From an uncultured Blautia sp. (GTDB lineage: Bacteria > Bacillota_A > Clostridia > Lachnospirales > Lachnospiraceae): a DNA stretch of 42,584 nucleotides. Under the pieces are notes generated by a model that was given only the letters and a program-made list of their open reading frames with translations, had not been told where the DNA came from and did not search any database. Shown piece by piece: positions 8,331 through 15,976 of this stretch. A program made the translations under genes and the position numbers. The DNA is taken from contig CAJLTE010000017.1 in the NCBI GenBank assembly GCA_905209435.1, positions 1 to 42,584 of the forward strand. The letters run 5' to 3'. Each line of letters opens with the position of its first letter. Within the stretch, counting starts at the first letter, position 1.

Positions 8331-9872
8331 TTAGATTTCCTGACGATATGTCTCCAAAAACTCTCTGATCTTACCAGCTGCTTCTTTTAAGACTTCAATT
8401 CGTGGTAAATAAACTACACGGAAATGATTCGGCTGATGCCAGTTAAATCCGCCACCATGTACAAGAAGAATTTTCTTCTCCTTCAGCAGATCTAATGCAA
8501 ATTTTTCATCATTTACAATATTAAATTTCTTTACATCAATCTTAGGGAACATGTAAAATGCAGCTTTTGGCTTTACTGCCGTAATTCCCGGAATGTCTGT
8601 CAACGCATTATAGATATACTCTCTCTGTTCATAGATACGTCCGCCCGGGACAATATAACTGTCAACACTCTGGTGCCCGCCTAAAGCAGTCTGTACAATT
8701 GACTGTGCAGGAACATTAGAACAGAGTCTCATATTTGAAAGCATCTTAATTCCTTCTATATAATCACTTGCAATTTTCTTATTACCACTGAGAACCATCC
8801 AGCCAATTCGGAATCCCGCAATCATATGTGATTTAGACAGACCACTGAATGTTACACAAAATAAATCCGGTGCCAGAGAAGCTATGGAAATATGCTTCTC
8901 TCCATCCATTACAAGGCGGTCGTAAATCTCATCAGAAAAAATGATCAAATGATGTTCTCTGGCAATATCTACAATCTGCTGAAGAATTTCCTTAGGATAT
9001 AATGCTCCGGTAGGGTTGTTCGGATTGATAATAACAATCGCCTTTGTTCTGCTGTTGATTTTTTTTCTAATATCATTCATATCCGGATACCACTCTGACT
9101 GTTCATCACAAATATAATGTACAGCTTTTCCGCCTGCAAGAGTAGCACATGCAGTCCATAATGGATAATCCGGTGACGGGATTAAAATTTCATCACCATC
9201 ATCTAATAATGCTGACATACTTAAATTAATCAGTTCACTGACACCATTTCCTGTATAAATATCTTCAATAGTTACATTCGGCAGTTTTTTGAGCTGCGCA
9301 TACTGCATAATCGCTTTTCTGGCAGCAAACAAACCTTTTGAAGGAGAATATCCCTCACATTCAGTAAGCTGTTGTCTCATATCATAGATTACTTCATCCG
9401 GTGTACGAAATCCAAATGGTGCAGGATTTCCAATGTTCAATTTCAGCACCTGAGTTCCTGCCTCTTCCATACGTGCGGCCTCTTCTACAACAGGTCCTCG
9501 TACATCATATAACACATTGTTCAATTTTGATGATTTTTTAAATTCACGAACCTTGCTCTCTTCTTTCATATCTTTTCCTCTTCCTTTAAGATTTCTATCC
9601 AGTGGCACATCCCTCTTTTGAACATTCCGGGCAGATGTTGCGTTTTCTGTAACTGCATCATTTCCCTTTAACCATTCTGCATCTACTTCCAGGGCATCTG
9701 CAAGGAAATGTAAAATTTCTGATCTCGGCATTGTTTTGCCGCTGAGATACTGACTCACATGACTCTTTCCAAGCTTCACACCCTGTTCTGATGCACGTTT
9801 TACAAGATCGATCTGTTTCATATTTTTCTGTTCCAGCGTTGTTTTTAAACGTTCCGCAAATTTATTATTCAT
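8331..9872 (-). CDS. Xre-type HTH fused to alanine-type aminotransferase (class I/II, PLP)
   Basis: This 513-aa fusion has an N-terminal Cro/C1 (Xre) helix-turn-helix at about residues 5-65 (KQIDLVKRAS...SHVSQYLSGK). A charged linker leads to a full fold-type I aminotransferase from about residue 105. The latter resembles AlaA/AlaT alanine-glutamate aminotransferases: NIGNPAPFGF, the PNNPTG motif, SDEIYD, and the PLP-lysine region SGLSKSHMIAGFRIGW. It differs from MocR/GntR fusions, which carry winged helices. A strong internal ribosome binding site precedes Met102, so an aminotransferase-only product of 412 aa, the normal AlaT length, may also be made. The start at 9872 has AAGGAGAA upstream. 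It may be an enzyme-linked regulator or simply a fused enzyme. Confidence 0.88.
   Translation of the reverse strand: MNNKFAERLKTTLEQKNMKQIDLVKRASEQGVKLGKSHVSQYLSGKTMPRSEILHFLADALEVDAEWLKGNDAVTENATSARNVQKRDVPLDRNLKGRGKDMKEESKVREFKKSSKLNNVLYDVRGPVVEEAARMEEAGTQVLKLNIGNPAPFGFRTPDEVIYDMRQQLTECEGYSPSKGLFAARKAIMQYAQLKKLPNVTIEDIYTGNGVSELINLSMSALLDDGDEILIPSPDYPLWTACATLAGGKAVHYICDEQSEWYPDMNDIRKKINSRTKAIVIINPNNPTGALYPKEILQQIVDIAREHHLIIFSDEIYDRLVMDGEKHISIASLAPDLFCVTFSGLSKSHMIAGFRIGWMVLSGNKKIASDYIEGIKMLSNMRLCSNVPAQSIVQTALGGHQSVDSYIVPGGRIYEQREYIYNALTDIPGITAVKPKAAFYMFPKIDVKKFNIVNDEKFALDLLKEKKILLVHGGGFNWHQPNHFRVVYLPRIEVLKEAAGKIREFLETYRQEI
9576..9585 (-). promoter_or_regulatory. Internal ribosome binding site within the HTH-aminotransferase gene
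   Basis: On the minus strand AGGAAGAGGA ends six bases before an in-frame ATG (9569). That ATG lies in the linker between the HTH and aminotransferase domains. Spacing and strength match genuine start sites in this window. Confidence 0.5.
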
Positions 9873-9949
9873 AAAATGTTCTCCTTACTGCCTTACTCTG
9901 TTGTGGCTTTTACCATGTTATATTTTCAACCTACATTTTCAGTTTCTTA

Positions 9950-9984
9950 GTCAAGCGGATATTCTCAATCCGGTTAAATCAAGT
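9950..9984. repeat. Short derivative of the dispersed repeat
   Basis: TCAAGCGGATATTCTCAATC followed by CGGTTAAATCAAG resembles the short, internally deleted form of the repeat seen at 14894, 24935 and 42063. Confidence 0.55.
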
Positions 9985-10099
9985 TCAATTCTATCCACTT
10001 ACAGGTCTTAGAAAACAAAAATCATATACTATCAGCTTTACAGAATGTATAAATCTGTTTTCAGAAATATTCATATGATTTTCTTCGTATTATACTATA

Positions 10100-10197
10100 A
10101 TTGAACCTATAATTCAATAAGTATTTATTTTTTTATAGCTTTTTATGTAGTTTTGTTTAAATTCTAAAGTTTATTTTAAGTTCAATTATTGTTCAAT
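10100..10197. promoter_or_regulatory. AT-rich upstream region with repeated GTTCAAT/ATTGAA motifs
   Basis: A perfect inverted repeat ATTGAA-N7-TTCAAT (10100-10118) and two direct GTTCAAT motifs 11 bp apart (10180, 10191) lie 230-325 bp upstream of the HTH-aminotransferase start. They could be operators for that protein's HTH domain; this is inference. No gene is visible in 9873-10762 apart from this, the repeat copy and a terminator. Confidence 0.3.
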
Positions 10198-10300
10198 ATA
10201 CAATTACTATAATTTTTATGTTTTACAATTTGCCAGGTCAAAAATATGATTTATCCAGCCATGTGAATAGGTATTCACACTCAAAGCAGAAAACTTATAT

Positions 10301-10460
10301 AACCAAATCAAGTAAGTCCCCTGCCTCAATTGCGAAAAGCAATAAGCAGGGGGTGGGGACTTGCTTGTATCAGGAAGAGTGCAAGCTCTTTCTGATAAAC
10401 TGCGGAGCAGTTATTTGGTGTAGAGCCACGTAGCGAAGCGGATGATTTTATCCGCTTGAC
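10301..10460 (+). repeat. Full copy of a ~160-bp structured dispersed repeat (forward)
   Basis: This is one of two full copies. It runs from AACCAAATCAAGTAAGTCCC to ATTTTATCCGCTTGAC. Predicted hairpins in order: a long one with arms CAAGTAAGTCCCC and GGGGACTTGCTTG; TATCAGGAAGAG with CTCTTTCTGATA around a GCAA loop; AACTGC-GGA-GCAGTT; and AAGCGGAT with ATCCGCTT. AACCAAAT and ATTTGGTG could close a multi-way junction around the first three. No credible protein is encoded. Confidence 0.85.
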
Positions 10461-10548
10461 TTCCTCTCCAGCGCAATACGATTCTATCCGGAAAAGTTTT
10501 TATATCATCAAAGCATTACGTAGTAATTTTCTATAAAATAACATAGCA

Positions 10549-10597
10549 TAAAAAGACAGTACACTCAGGTATTCCTGCCGTTCATGTACTGTCTTTT
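10549..10597 (-). terminator. Intrinsic terminator downstream of first leuC-like gene
   Basis: The inverted repeat AAAAGACAGTACA (10551-10563) pairs with TGTACTGTCTTTT (10585-10597), with a T run on the minus strand. It lies about 165 bases past the leuC-like stop. Between them are two near-identical AAGTCCRTTTTAT units spaced 50 bp apart (10649, 10699). Confidence 0.8.
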
Positions 10598-10762
10598 GGT
10601 ATTTCTAAATTCTACTTTTATAATATTTTATAGTAACCCTTGCCATATAAGTCCGTTTTATCGTTCTTTATTTGTTATTTTGTCAATATTTATCTTTTAA
10701 GTCCATTTTATAGGTCTTTATATTATAATTTGCATGATTTTTAATATATTTTGCTGCTTTTA

Positions 10763-12007
10763 TTATTTTGGGCTTACAATTTTTCCTGCTATTGCACAGG
10801 CAGCGGCTGTTTTTGGAGATGCAAGGTAGATTTCTACTTTGGAAGTTCCCATTCTTCCAAGGAAGTTTCTGTTATTTGTAGCTACTACACGTTCACCATC
10901 TGTAAGGATTCCGCCTGCACGTCCGCAACATAATCCGCATCCAGGATGTGTGATCATAGCTCCCGCCTCTGCCAGAGTATCCAGGATTCCCAGTTCGATT
11001 GCCTGGCGGTATATTTTACGACTTGCAGGAGTTACAATCAATTTAACGTAATCTGCTACTTTTTTGCCCTTTAAGACCTCTGCAGCAGCTTTAAGATCCT
11101 CCAGCCGACCGTTGGTGCAGGATCCAATGAATACCTGATCAATTTCTGTTCCTTCGAGTTCGCTTACATCTCTGATCTTATCTACCTGAGACGGGCATGC
11201 CATAACCGGAACAAAGTCTTCTGCATGATATGTAATAGTCTTCATATATGTTGCATCTTCATCACCTGTAAGGCTCTTCTGGAAGTCATTTAACTCGATT
11301 TCGCAGTATTCTGCAGTCTTTTCATCCGGTGTGAATAATGCACATTTCGCCCCTGCCTCGATTGCCATGTTTGCCATGGTCATACGGCTTGCTACAGTCA
11401 TATTCTTCACTGTGCTGCCTGTGAATTCAAGCGCTCTGTAGGTAGCTCCATCAGCACCCAGATCACCGATCAGACGCAGAATAATGTCTTTGGACATTAC
11501 ATTTTCCGGAAGTTCTCCCTCAATTACAACTTTAATTGTCTCCGGAACTTTAATCCACATCGTTCCTGTTCCCAGGATACTTGCCATCTCTGTATATCCT
11601 ATGCCTGATGAAAACGCGCCTACACATCCGTAAGTAGTTGTATGGCTGTCTGTACCGAATACGATATTGCCAGGTTTCACGTAGCCTGCTTCAGTCATTA
11701 ACTGGTGACAGATTCCGTCACTTCTGTGGACGTTTTTCATGCCGTATTTCTTTGCAAAAGCATCTCCTGTATGGAAATGTCTGGTGTCGTCTAACTGGCT
11801 TGCAGGTACCAGATGATCGTAGATCAAAACTACTTTATCCGGATCCCAGAGCTTCGTAAAGCCCATTTCCTCGAACTTTTCTGCTACGAATGGGATAAAT
11901 ATATCATGGATCATAACTCTGTCTACATTGACCGTTACGATGTCTCCTGGCTTTACTGTTTTTCCAACGTTGTTTCTAATGATTTTCTCAATAACTGTCT
12001 CGCCCAT
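10763..12007 (-). CDS. Aconitase-family hydro-lyase large subunit (3-isopropylmalate dehydratase/homoaconitase type), pair 1
   Basis: This is the large, iron-sulfur-binding subunit (414 aa) of a two-subunit aconitase-family isomerase. The [4Fe-4S] ligands appear as the Cys of GSCTNGRLEDL and the CxxC of PGCGLC. Other family signatures are DHLVPA, GTDSHTTTYG and NRNFLGRMG. Family members isomerise 3-isopropylmalate, homocitrate, citrate or dimethylmalate. No leuA, leuB or other pathway gene is adjacent, so the substrate is open. A longer frame starts at 12025, overlapping the small-subunit stop, but AAAGGAG directly precedes the ATG at 12007. The small subunit gene is immediately upstream. Sequence differs strongly from pair 2, so the pairs are not a recent duplication. 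Confidence 0.85.
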   Translation of the reverse strand: MGETVIEKIIRNNVGKTVKPGDIVTVNVDRVMIHDIFIPFVAEKFEEMGFTKLWDPDKVVLIYDHLVPASQLDDTRHFHTGDAFAKKYGMKNVHRSDGICHQLMTEAGYVKPGNIVFGTDSHTTTYGCVGAFSSGIGYTEMASILGTGTMWIKVPETIKVVIEGELPENVMSKDIILRLIGDLGADGATYRALEFTGSTVKNMTVASRMTMANMAIEAGAKCALFTPDEKTAEYCEIELNDFQKSLTGDEDATYMKTITYHAEDFVPVMACPSQVDKIRDVSELEGTEIDQVFIGSCTNGRLEDLKAAAEVLKGKKVADYVKLIVTPASRKIYRQAIELGILDTLAEAGAMITHPGCGLCCGRAGGILTDGERVVATNNRNFLGRMGTSKVEIYLASPKTAAACAIAGKIVSPK

Positions 12008-12024
12008 TTGCTTCTCCTTTCCCA

Positions 12025-12516
12025 TTAATCCAGTCCGTTTAATTTACGCATGGCTTTCACAAGTCCACCTGCCTGGATAATACTCATCAGATTCTCCGGC
12101 AGAGAAGCGATCGGATACTGTTTTCCATTGTAATCTACGTATTCGTTCATCACTACGGTAATTTCATCGCCTTCTTTGATGTCATCATGAAGATCTGGCT
12201 GTTCAATCAGAAGAAGTCCGTTATTGATGGAGTTTCTGAAGAAAATTCTTGCAAAAGATTTTGCAATTACACACTGGATACCCAGTGCTTTAATAATTTC
12301 CGGTGCCTGTTCTCTGGAAGAACCGCATCCGAAATTCTTTCCTGCAACAATAATGTCACCTGGCTGGATCTGTCCTGCCAGTTCTGGGCGCAGTGGGCTA
12401 AAACCGTACTGTTTCATATCATCAATTGTTTTCAGTGCGAGGTACTCTGTCGGGATAATGATGTCTGTATCAATATCATCACCAAGTACCCACACTTTTC
12501 CTGTGAATTTATCCAT
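12025..12516 (-). CDS. Aconitase-family hydro-lyase small subunit (LeuD-like), pair 1
   Basis: This 163-aa swivelling-domain subunit partners the large subunit immediately downstream. Recognisable motifs are DDIDTDIIIP, the active-site glycine/serine/arginine motif GCGSSREQAP, and KSFARIFFRNSINNG. The substrate-specificity loop after the first motif reads YLALK. It lacks the arginine of homoaconitase-type YLRT loops, which leans toward a hydrophobic side chain as in isopropylmalate; this is inference. GAGGTAAG lies upstream of the ATG. Upstream is a 452-base gap with a full repeat copy and a parS site, which must also hold the promoter. Confidence 0.85.
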   Translation of the reverse strand: MDKFTGKVWVLGDDIDTDIIIPTEYLALKTIDDMKQYGFSPLRPELAGQIQPGDIIVAGKNFGCGSSREQAPEIIKALGIQCVIAKSFARIFFRNSINNGLLLIEQPDLHDDIKEGDEITVVMNEYVDYNGKQYPIASLPENLMSIIQAGGLVKAMRKLNGLD

Positions 12517-12668
12517 AATCTTACCTCTTTATATTTTTACCTGCATATTTATTTTGTTGTAGAAATCCTATTCCTGCCTCTGTCTCAATAAGAGTCAATA
12601 CCTGTTTAGGCAAATCCCTTCTTCTCTTTCGAGAATATGTGATTAAGCATCAAATGTGTCCCTTACTG

Positions 12669-12827
12669 GTCTAGCGGATAAAATCATACGCTTCACTACT
12701 CGCTCATAACCAAATAACTGCTCCGCAGTTTATCAGAAAGCGCTTGCACGCCTCCTGATACAAGCAAGTCCCCACCCACTGCTTATTGCTTTTCGCAATT
12801 GAAGCAGGGAACTTACTTGATTTGGTT
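12669..12827 (-). repeat. Full copy of the ~160-bp structured dispersed repeat (reverse)
   Basis: This is the second full copy, inverted relative to 10301-10460 and clearly homologous over its whole length. The second hairpin reads TATCAGGAGGCG / CGCTTTCTGATA on the minus strand. Compared with the first copy it has one A-T to C-G compensatory change and one A-T to G-T change, so all pairing is kept. Confidence 0.85.
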
Positions 12828-12875
12828 AAATATCAATATACAACAGAATCTACAGATTTCTCAAAAAATGTTTCA

Positions 12876-12891
12876 TGTTTCACGTGAAACA
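12876..12891. promoter_or_regulatory. parS site (ParB binding), copy 3
   Basis: A perfect TGTTTCACGTGAAACA in the intergenic gap between the two leuCD-like pairs. Confidence 0.95.
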
Positions 12892-12968
12892 TCTGCGTTT
12901 AACATCACATGAAACCAGAATCAGACCTCTCTGCATCCCGGTTTCACTGTATTATTTATGTAATTTAT

Positions 12969-14219
12969 TTATACTTCACTTGCCAGTGCAATCTTTCCTG
13001 CAATAGCAGATGCCGTAACAGTCGCTGCTGATCCCAGATATACTTTAGAACTTGGATGTCCTGCACGACCTTTAAAGTTACGTGTTCCTGTGCTGATAAG
13101 AACTTCGTTTTCACCGATAACACCCTGACAGCTTCCCCAGCATACACTGCAGTTCGGGTTCATAACAATGGCTCCTGCCTCCATAAAGGTGTCTATAATG
13201 CCTTCTTTTAATGCCTGACGGTAAATTGTCTGGCTTGCAGGTACAACGAGAAATCTGACACCCTCAGCTACCTTCTTACCCTTAATGATTTCTGCGCCTA
13301 CACGAAGATCTTCGATACGTCCGTTGTTGCAGGAACCAAGGAATGCTTCATTGATCTCGATTCCGCAGGTTTCTTCTGCAGGAACTACATTATCTACAAA
13401 ATCAGGTTTGGCAACTACAGGGCAGACTTTTGATAAGTCAAATGTATATTCTCTTGCATAAACGGCATCCGGATCGCTGTGATATACAGCTTTCGGCTCA
13501 CGTCCGTGTTCTTTCAGGTATTCGATAGCTTTTTCGTCTGCTTCAAAAATACCCGTCTTAGCACCGGCTTCTACTGCCATATTGCAGAGTGCCATACGGT
13601 CACTGATACTAAGTGTTTTTGCACCCTCTCCTGTGAACTCCATTGCCTGATAATTGCATCCGTTTGCACCAATTTCTCCGATAATTGTAAGAATCAGGTC
13701 TCTTGCATAAACACCTTCAGGCAGTTTGCCTACAAGATTGAATTTCACACTCTCCGGAACCAGTACCCAGGAAGTTCCTGTAACCATTCCATACAGAAAG
13801 TCTGTGCATCCTACGCCTGTTCCGAATGCACCTAATGCACCGTAAGAACATGTATGGCTGTCTGCACCAAAGATCAGTTCACCTGGGCGAACATAGTTCT
13901 CGATCATAACCTGATGGCAGACACCTTTGCCTTCCCAGAAATCAATGTTATTTTCTTTTGCGAAATCTCTCATCTTCTTCTGTGATGCTGCTGTTTTCGG
14001 GCTGTCAGACGGTACATTATGATCCACGATAAACACAAGTTTCTTCGGATCCGCAATATGCGGATTCTTTAATTTGTTGTTATACATATCAACAGTAAGA
14101 TGGGTTGTTCCATCGTTACTCATCAGACGGTCAAGTTTGACTGTATGAATATCTCCAGGTTTTACACTGTCTACTCCTGCTGCTGCAGCGATGATCTTTT
14201 CTGCAATTGTCATTCCCAT
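12969..14219 (-). CDS. Aconitase-family hydro-lyase large subunit, pair 2
   Basis: This second large subunit (416 aa) has the DHNVPSD and GADSHTCSYGALGAFGTGVG signatures. Its cluster cysteines lie in GSCNNGRIEDL and NPNCSVC, followed by GTRNFKGRAGHP. The N-terminus (MTIAEKI...) is closer to the archaeal/clostridial LeuC and dimethylmalate dehydratase type than pair 1. The start at 14219 is supported by GGAGG, which overlaps the 3' end of the small-subunit gene one base away, so the two are translationally linked. Isopropylmalate dehydratase is the default call; homoaconitase or DmdA-type activity cannot be excluded. I do not see a T-box or leucine leader upstream of the pair. Confidence 0.85.
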   Translation of the reverse strand: MGMTIAEKIIAAAAGVDSVKPGDIHTVKLDRLMSNDGTTHLTVDMYNNKLKNPHIADPKKLVFIVDHNVPSDSPKTAASQKKMRDFAKENNIDFWEGKGVCHQVMIENYVRPGELIFGADSHTCSYGALGAFGTGVGCTDFLYGMVTGTSWVLVPESVKFNLVGKLPEGVYARDLILTIIGEIGANGCNYQAMEFTGEGAKTLSISDRMALCNMAVEAGAKTGIFEADEKAIEYLKEHGREPKAVYHSDPDAVYAREYTFDLSKVCPVVAKPDFVDNVVPAEETCGIEINEAFLGSCNNGRIEDLRVGAEIIKGKKVAEGVRFLVVPASQTIYRQALKEGIIDTFMEAGAIVMNPNCSVCWGSCQGVIGENEVLISTGTRNFKGRAGHPSSKVYLGSAATVTASAIAGKIALASEV

Positions 14220-14220
14220 T

Positions 14221-14703
14221 TTACTTTTCCTCCTTGTTCAGAGATGCGATCAGGCCACCCTGATTTAAAATATTCTGCATATATTCCGGAAGTTTTGTAC
14301 AGGAATATGTTTTTCCATTGGCTTCTACAGTTCCTTCTGACATGTGAAGAACCATCTGATCTCCGGTATTTACTTCGTCCGGAAGACCTTTACAGACAAT
14401 TACCGGTAATCCGATGTTAATAGAGTTTCTGTAAAAAATTCGTGCAAAAGATTTCGCTACGACTGCCTGCACGCCTAATGCTTTGAGTACACCCGGTGCC
14501 TGCTCTCTGGAGGATCCGCATCCGAAGTTCTCTCCACCTACTACGAAATCACCAGGTTTCACTTTTTTAGAAAAATCCGGATCCAGGGATTCAAAGGCAT
14601 GGCCTTTCATCTCATCCAGATTCGGAAGTAACAGATACTGTGATGCTATGATCTGGTCTGTGTCCAGATCGTTATGAAATTTAAAAATTGTTCCTGTTTC
14701 CAT
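14221..14703 (-). CDS. Aconitase-family hydro-lyase small subunit (LeuD-like), pair 2
   Basis: This is a 160-aa small subunit with NDLDTDQIIASQYL, GCGSSREQAPGVLKALG and KSFARIFYRNSINIG. The specificity loop reads YLLLP, hydrophobic and without the arginine expected of homoaconitase. It is the first gene of the pair. The ribosome binding site (AAAGGAAA) is about 13 bases from the ATG, slightly long. Upstream is a promoter-like TAAAAT and a long hairpin at 14797-14842. Confidence 0.85.
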   Translation of the reverse strand: METGTIFKFHNDLDTDQIIASQYLLLPNLDEMKGHAFESLDPDFSKKVKPGDFVVGGENFGCGSSREQAPGVLKALGVQAVVAKSFARIFYRNSINIGLPVIVCKGLPDEVNTGDQMVLHMSEGTVEANGKTYSCTKLPEYMQNILNQGGLIASLNKEEK

Positions 14704-14796
14704 AAAAACCAGTTTCCTTTCTGTATCATTTATGTTTTAATGATTTATCTCTCTTTAGCAATTTATTTAGATAAACTCTTTTCCTATTTTAGCACA

Positions 14797-14842
14797 AAAG
14801 ACCAGGGATTGAAAACGCCTGTTTTCAATATTCCTGTCTTTT
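14797..14842. terminator. Long hairpin between pnp and leuD-like pair 2
   Basis: The inner palindrome ATTGAAAAC-GCCT-GTTTTCAAT (14808-14829) is extended by outer arms AAAAGACCAGG and CCTGTCTTTT. It could be an intrinsic terminator for the upstream pnp gene. Alternatively it could be an operator near the pair-2 promoter (TAAAAT lies alongside). Confidence 0.55.
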
Positions 14843-14893
14843 TTACAATGCCACGCTAAATCTATTCTTAACCTGTTCTGATAAGCCGCCTCG

Positions 14894-14942
14894 GTTAAGC
14901 GGATATTCGCAATCCGCTTCGCCACTTGCTTGATTTTGTTCA
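14894..14942. repeat. Short derivative of the dispersed repeat
   Basis: AAGCGGATATTCGCAATCCG followed by CTTCGCCACTTGCTTGATTT joins the right-end hairpin directly to the left end of the element. The roughly 100-bp middle is deleted. Confidence 0.75.
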
Positions 14943-14962
14943 ATTGCCAAAAATAATACACT

Positions 14963-15000
14963 AAAAAAGGCCTCTGCTTTTTGCCTGCAAAGATCTTTTT
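14963..15000 (-). terminator. Probable terminator of pnp
   Basis: On the minus strand AAAGATCTTTGC pairs with GCAGAGGCCTTT (two G-U pairs, one mismatch) and ends in six T. It begins about 45 bases after the pnp stop. Confidence 0.6.
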
Positions 15001-15046
15001 CTGCTTCATTATATTTTATTATATTTACAACATATATACTGTAGTT

Positions 15047-15868
15047 TTACATATTTACCACAATCTCAGTGATCAGTTCTTTAAATGATTTTGCCACACG
15101 ATCCGCTGTTTCCTGGACTTCTTTGTGGTTAAGTTCTTCTTTGGAGATTCCTGCTGCCATGTTTGTAATACAGGAAATTCCACAGATTTCAAGTCCCATG
15201 TGGCGGGCTGCCATGGCTTCGCATGCTGTACTCATTCCTACTGCGTCTCCGCCCCATTTCTGTGCAAGTCTTACTTCTGCCGGAGTTTCATAGTTTGGTC
15301 CTGTAAACTGGACGTATACACCCTCCTGAAGCTTAACACCGCATTTATCTGCGCATTTTCTGATCACATCCTGCAAACGGAGACTATATACTTCACTCAT
15401 ATCCGGGAATCTTGCACCAAGTTCATCAATATTCTCCCCAATCAGCGGACTTGGCACTCCTGTTGCAATGTGATCTGTGATCATCATAAAGTCTCCAGGC
15501 TTATATTCCGGGTTTGCACCACCTGCTGCGTTTGTCAGAATGAGTTTCTTTGCTCCCATCATTCCCATCAATCTTGCCGGAAGTACAACGTCTGTCATTG
15601 GATATCCTTCATAGTAATGAACTCTTCCCTGCATGATCACTACCGGCACACTTCCAACATATCCAAACACAAATCTTCCTTTATGACCTGCTACTGTTGA
15701 AGTAGGAAACCCCTCGATGTCTGTATAATCGATGGTTGTTTCAATTTTAATCTCGTCTGCATAGTCGCCAAGTCCTGAACCCAGGATCAGTGCTACTTCC
15801 GGTTTAAAATCTGTTTTCTGACGTACACTTGCAAGGCATGTCTCCAATTTCTCATATAATTTACTCAT
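15047..15868 (-). CDS. Purine-nucleoside phosphorylase (trimeric type)
   Basis: This 273-aa enzyme cleaves purine (deoxy)nucleosides with phosphate to the base and (deoxy)ribose-1-phosphate in the cytoplasm. It belongs to the trimeric inosine/guanosine-type PNP family. Visible signatures are ILGSGLG (phosphate loop), AGHKGRF, TNAAGGANPEYKPGDFM, GPNYETPAE and the base-binding region VGMSTACEA. The start follows GGAG with a 10-12 base gap. It is the last gene of the nucleoside run, after the Crp/Fnr gene; a degenerate parS site lies in the short gap upstream. Confidence 0.95.
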   Translation of the reverse strand: MSKLYEKLETCLASVRQKTDFKPEVALILGSGLGDYADEIKIETTIDYTDIEGFPTSTVAGHKGRFVFGYVGSVPVVIMQGRVHYYEGYPMTDVVLPARLMGMMGAKKLILTNAAGGANPEYKPGDFMMITDHIATGVPSPLIGENIDELGARFPDMSEVYSLRLQDVIRKCADKCGVKLQEGVYVQFTGPNYETPAEVRLAQKWGGDAVGMSTACEAMAARHMGLEICGISCITNMAAGISKEELNHKEVQETADRVAKSFKELITEIVVNM

Positions 15869-15944
15869 TTACTGCTTAATCTCCTTTATCATCTCTTTCT
15901 TATATGTCAATACACTTCTTTGCATGATCAGATATCAGGCAAAA

Positions 15945-15960
15945 TGTATCACGTGAAACA
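15945..15960. promoter_or_regulatory. parS-like site with one mismatch, copy 4
   Basis: TGTATCACGTGAAACA differs from the consensus by one base in the left arm. It lies between the Crp/Fnr gene and pnp. Confidence 0.75.
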
Positions 15961-15976
15961 ATCTTTGCATGATCTT

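Noticed and set aside
10218..10433. A 71-codon plus-strand open frame covering most of the full repeat copy
   Set aside because: It has no ribosome binding site, spans several hairpins, and the equivalent frame is not kept in the other copies.
12895..12946. A possible extra parS (ACATCACATGAAACC) and hairpin next to the third parS
   Set aside because: Too many mismatches to the palindrome, and the hairpin lacks a T run.
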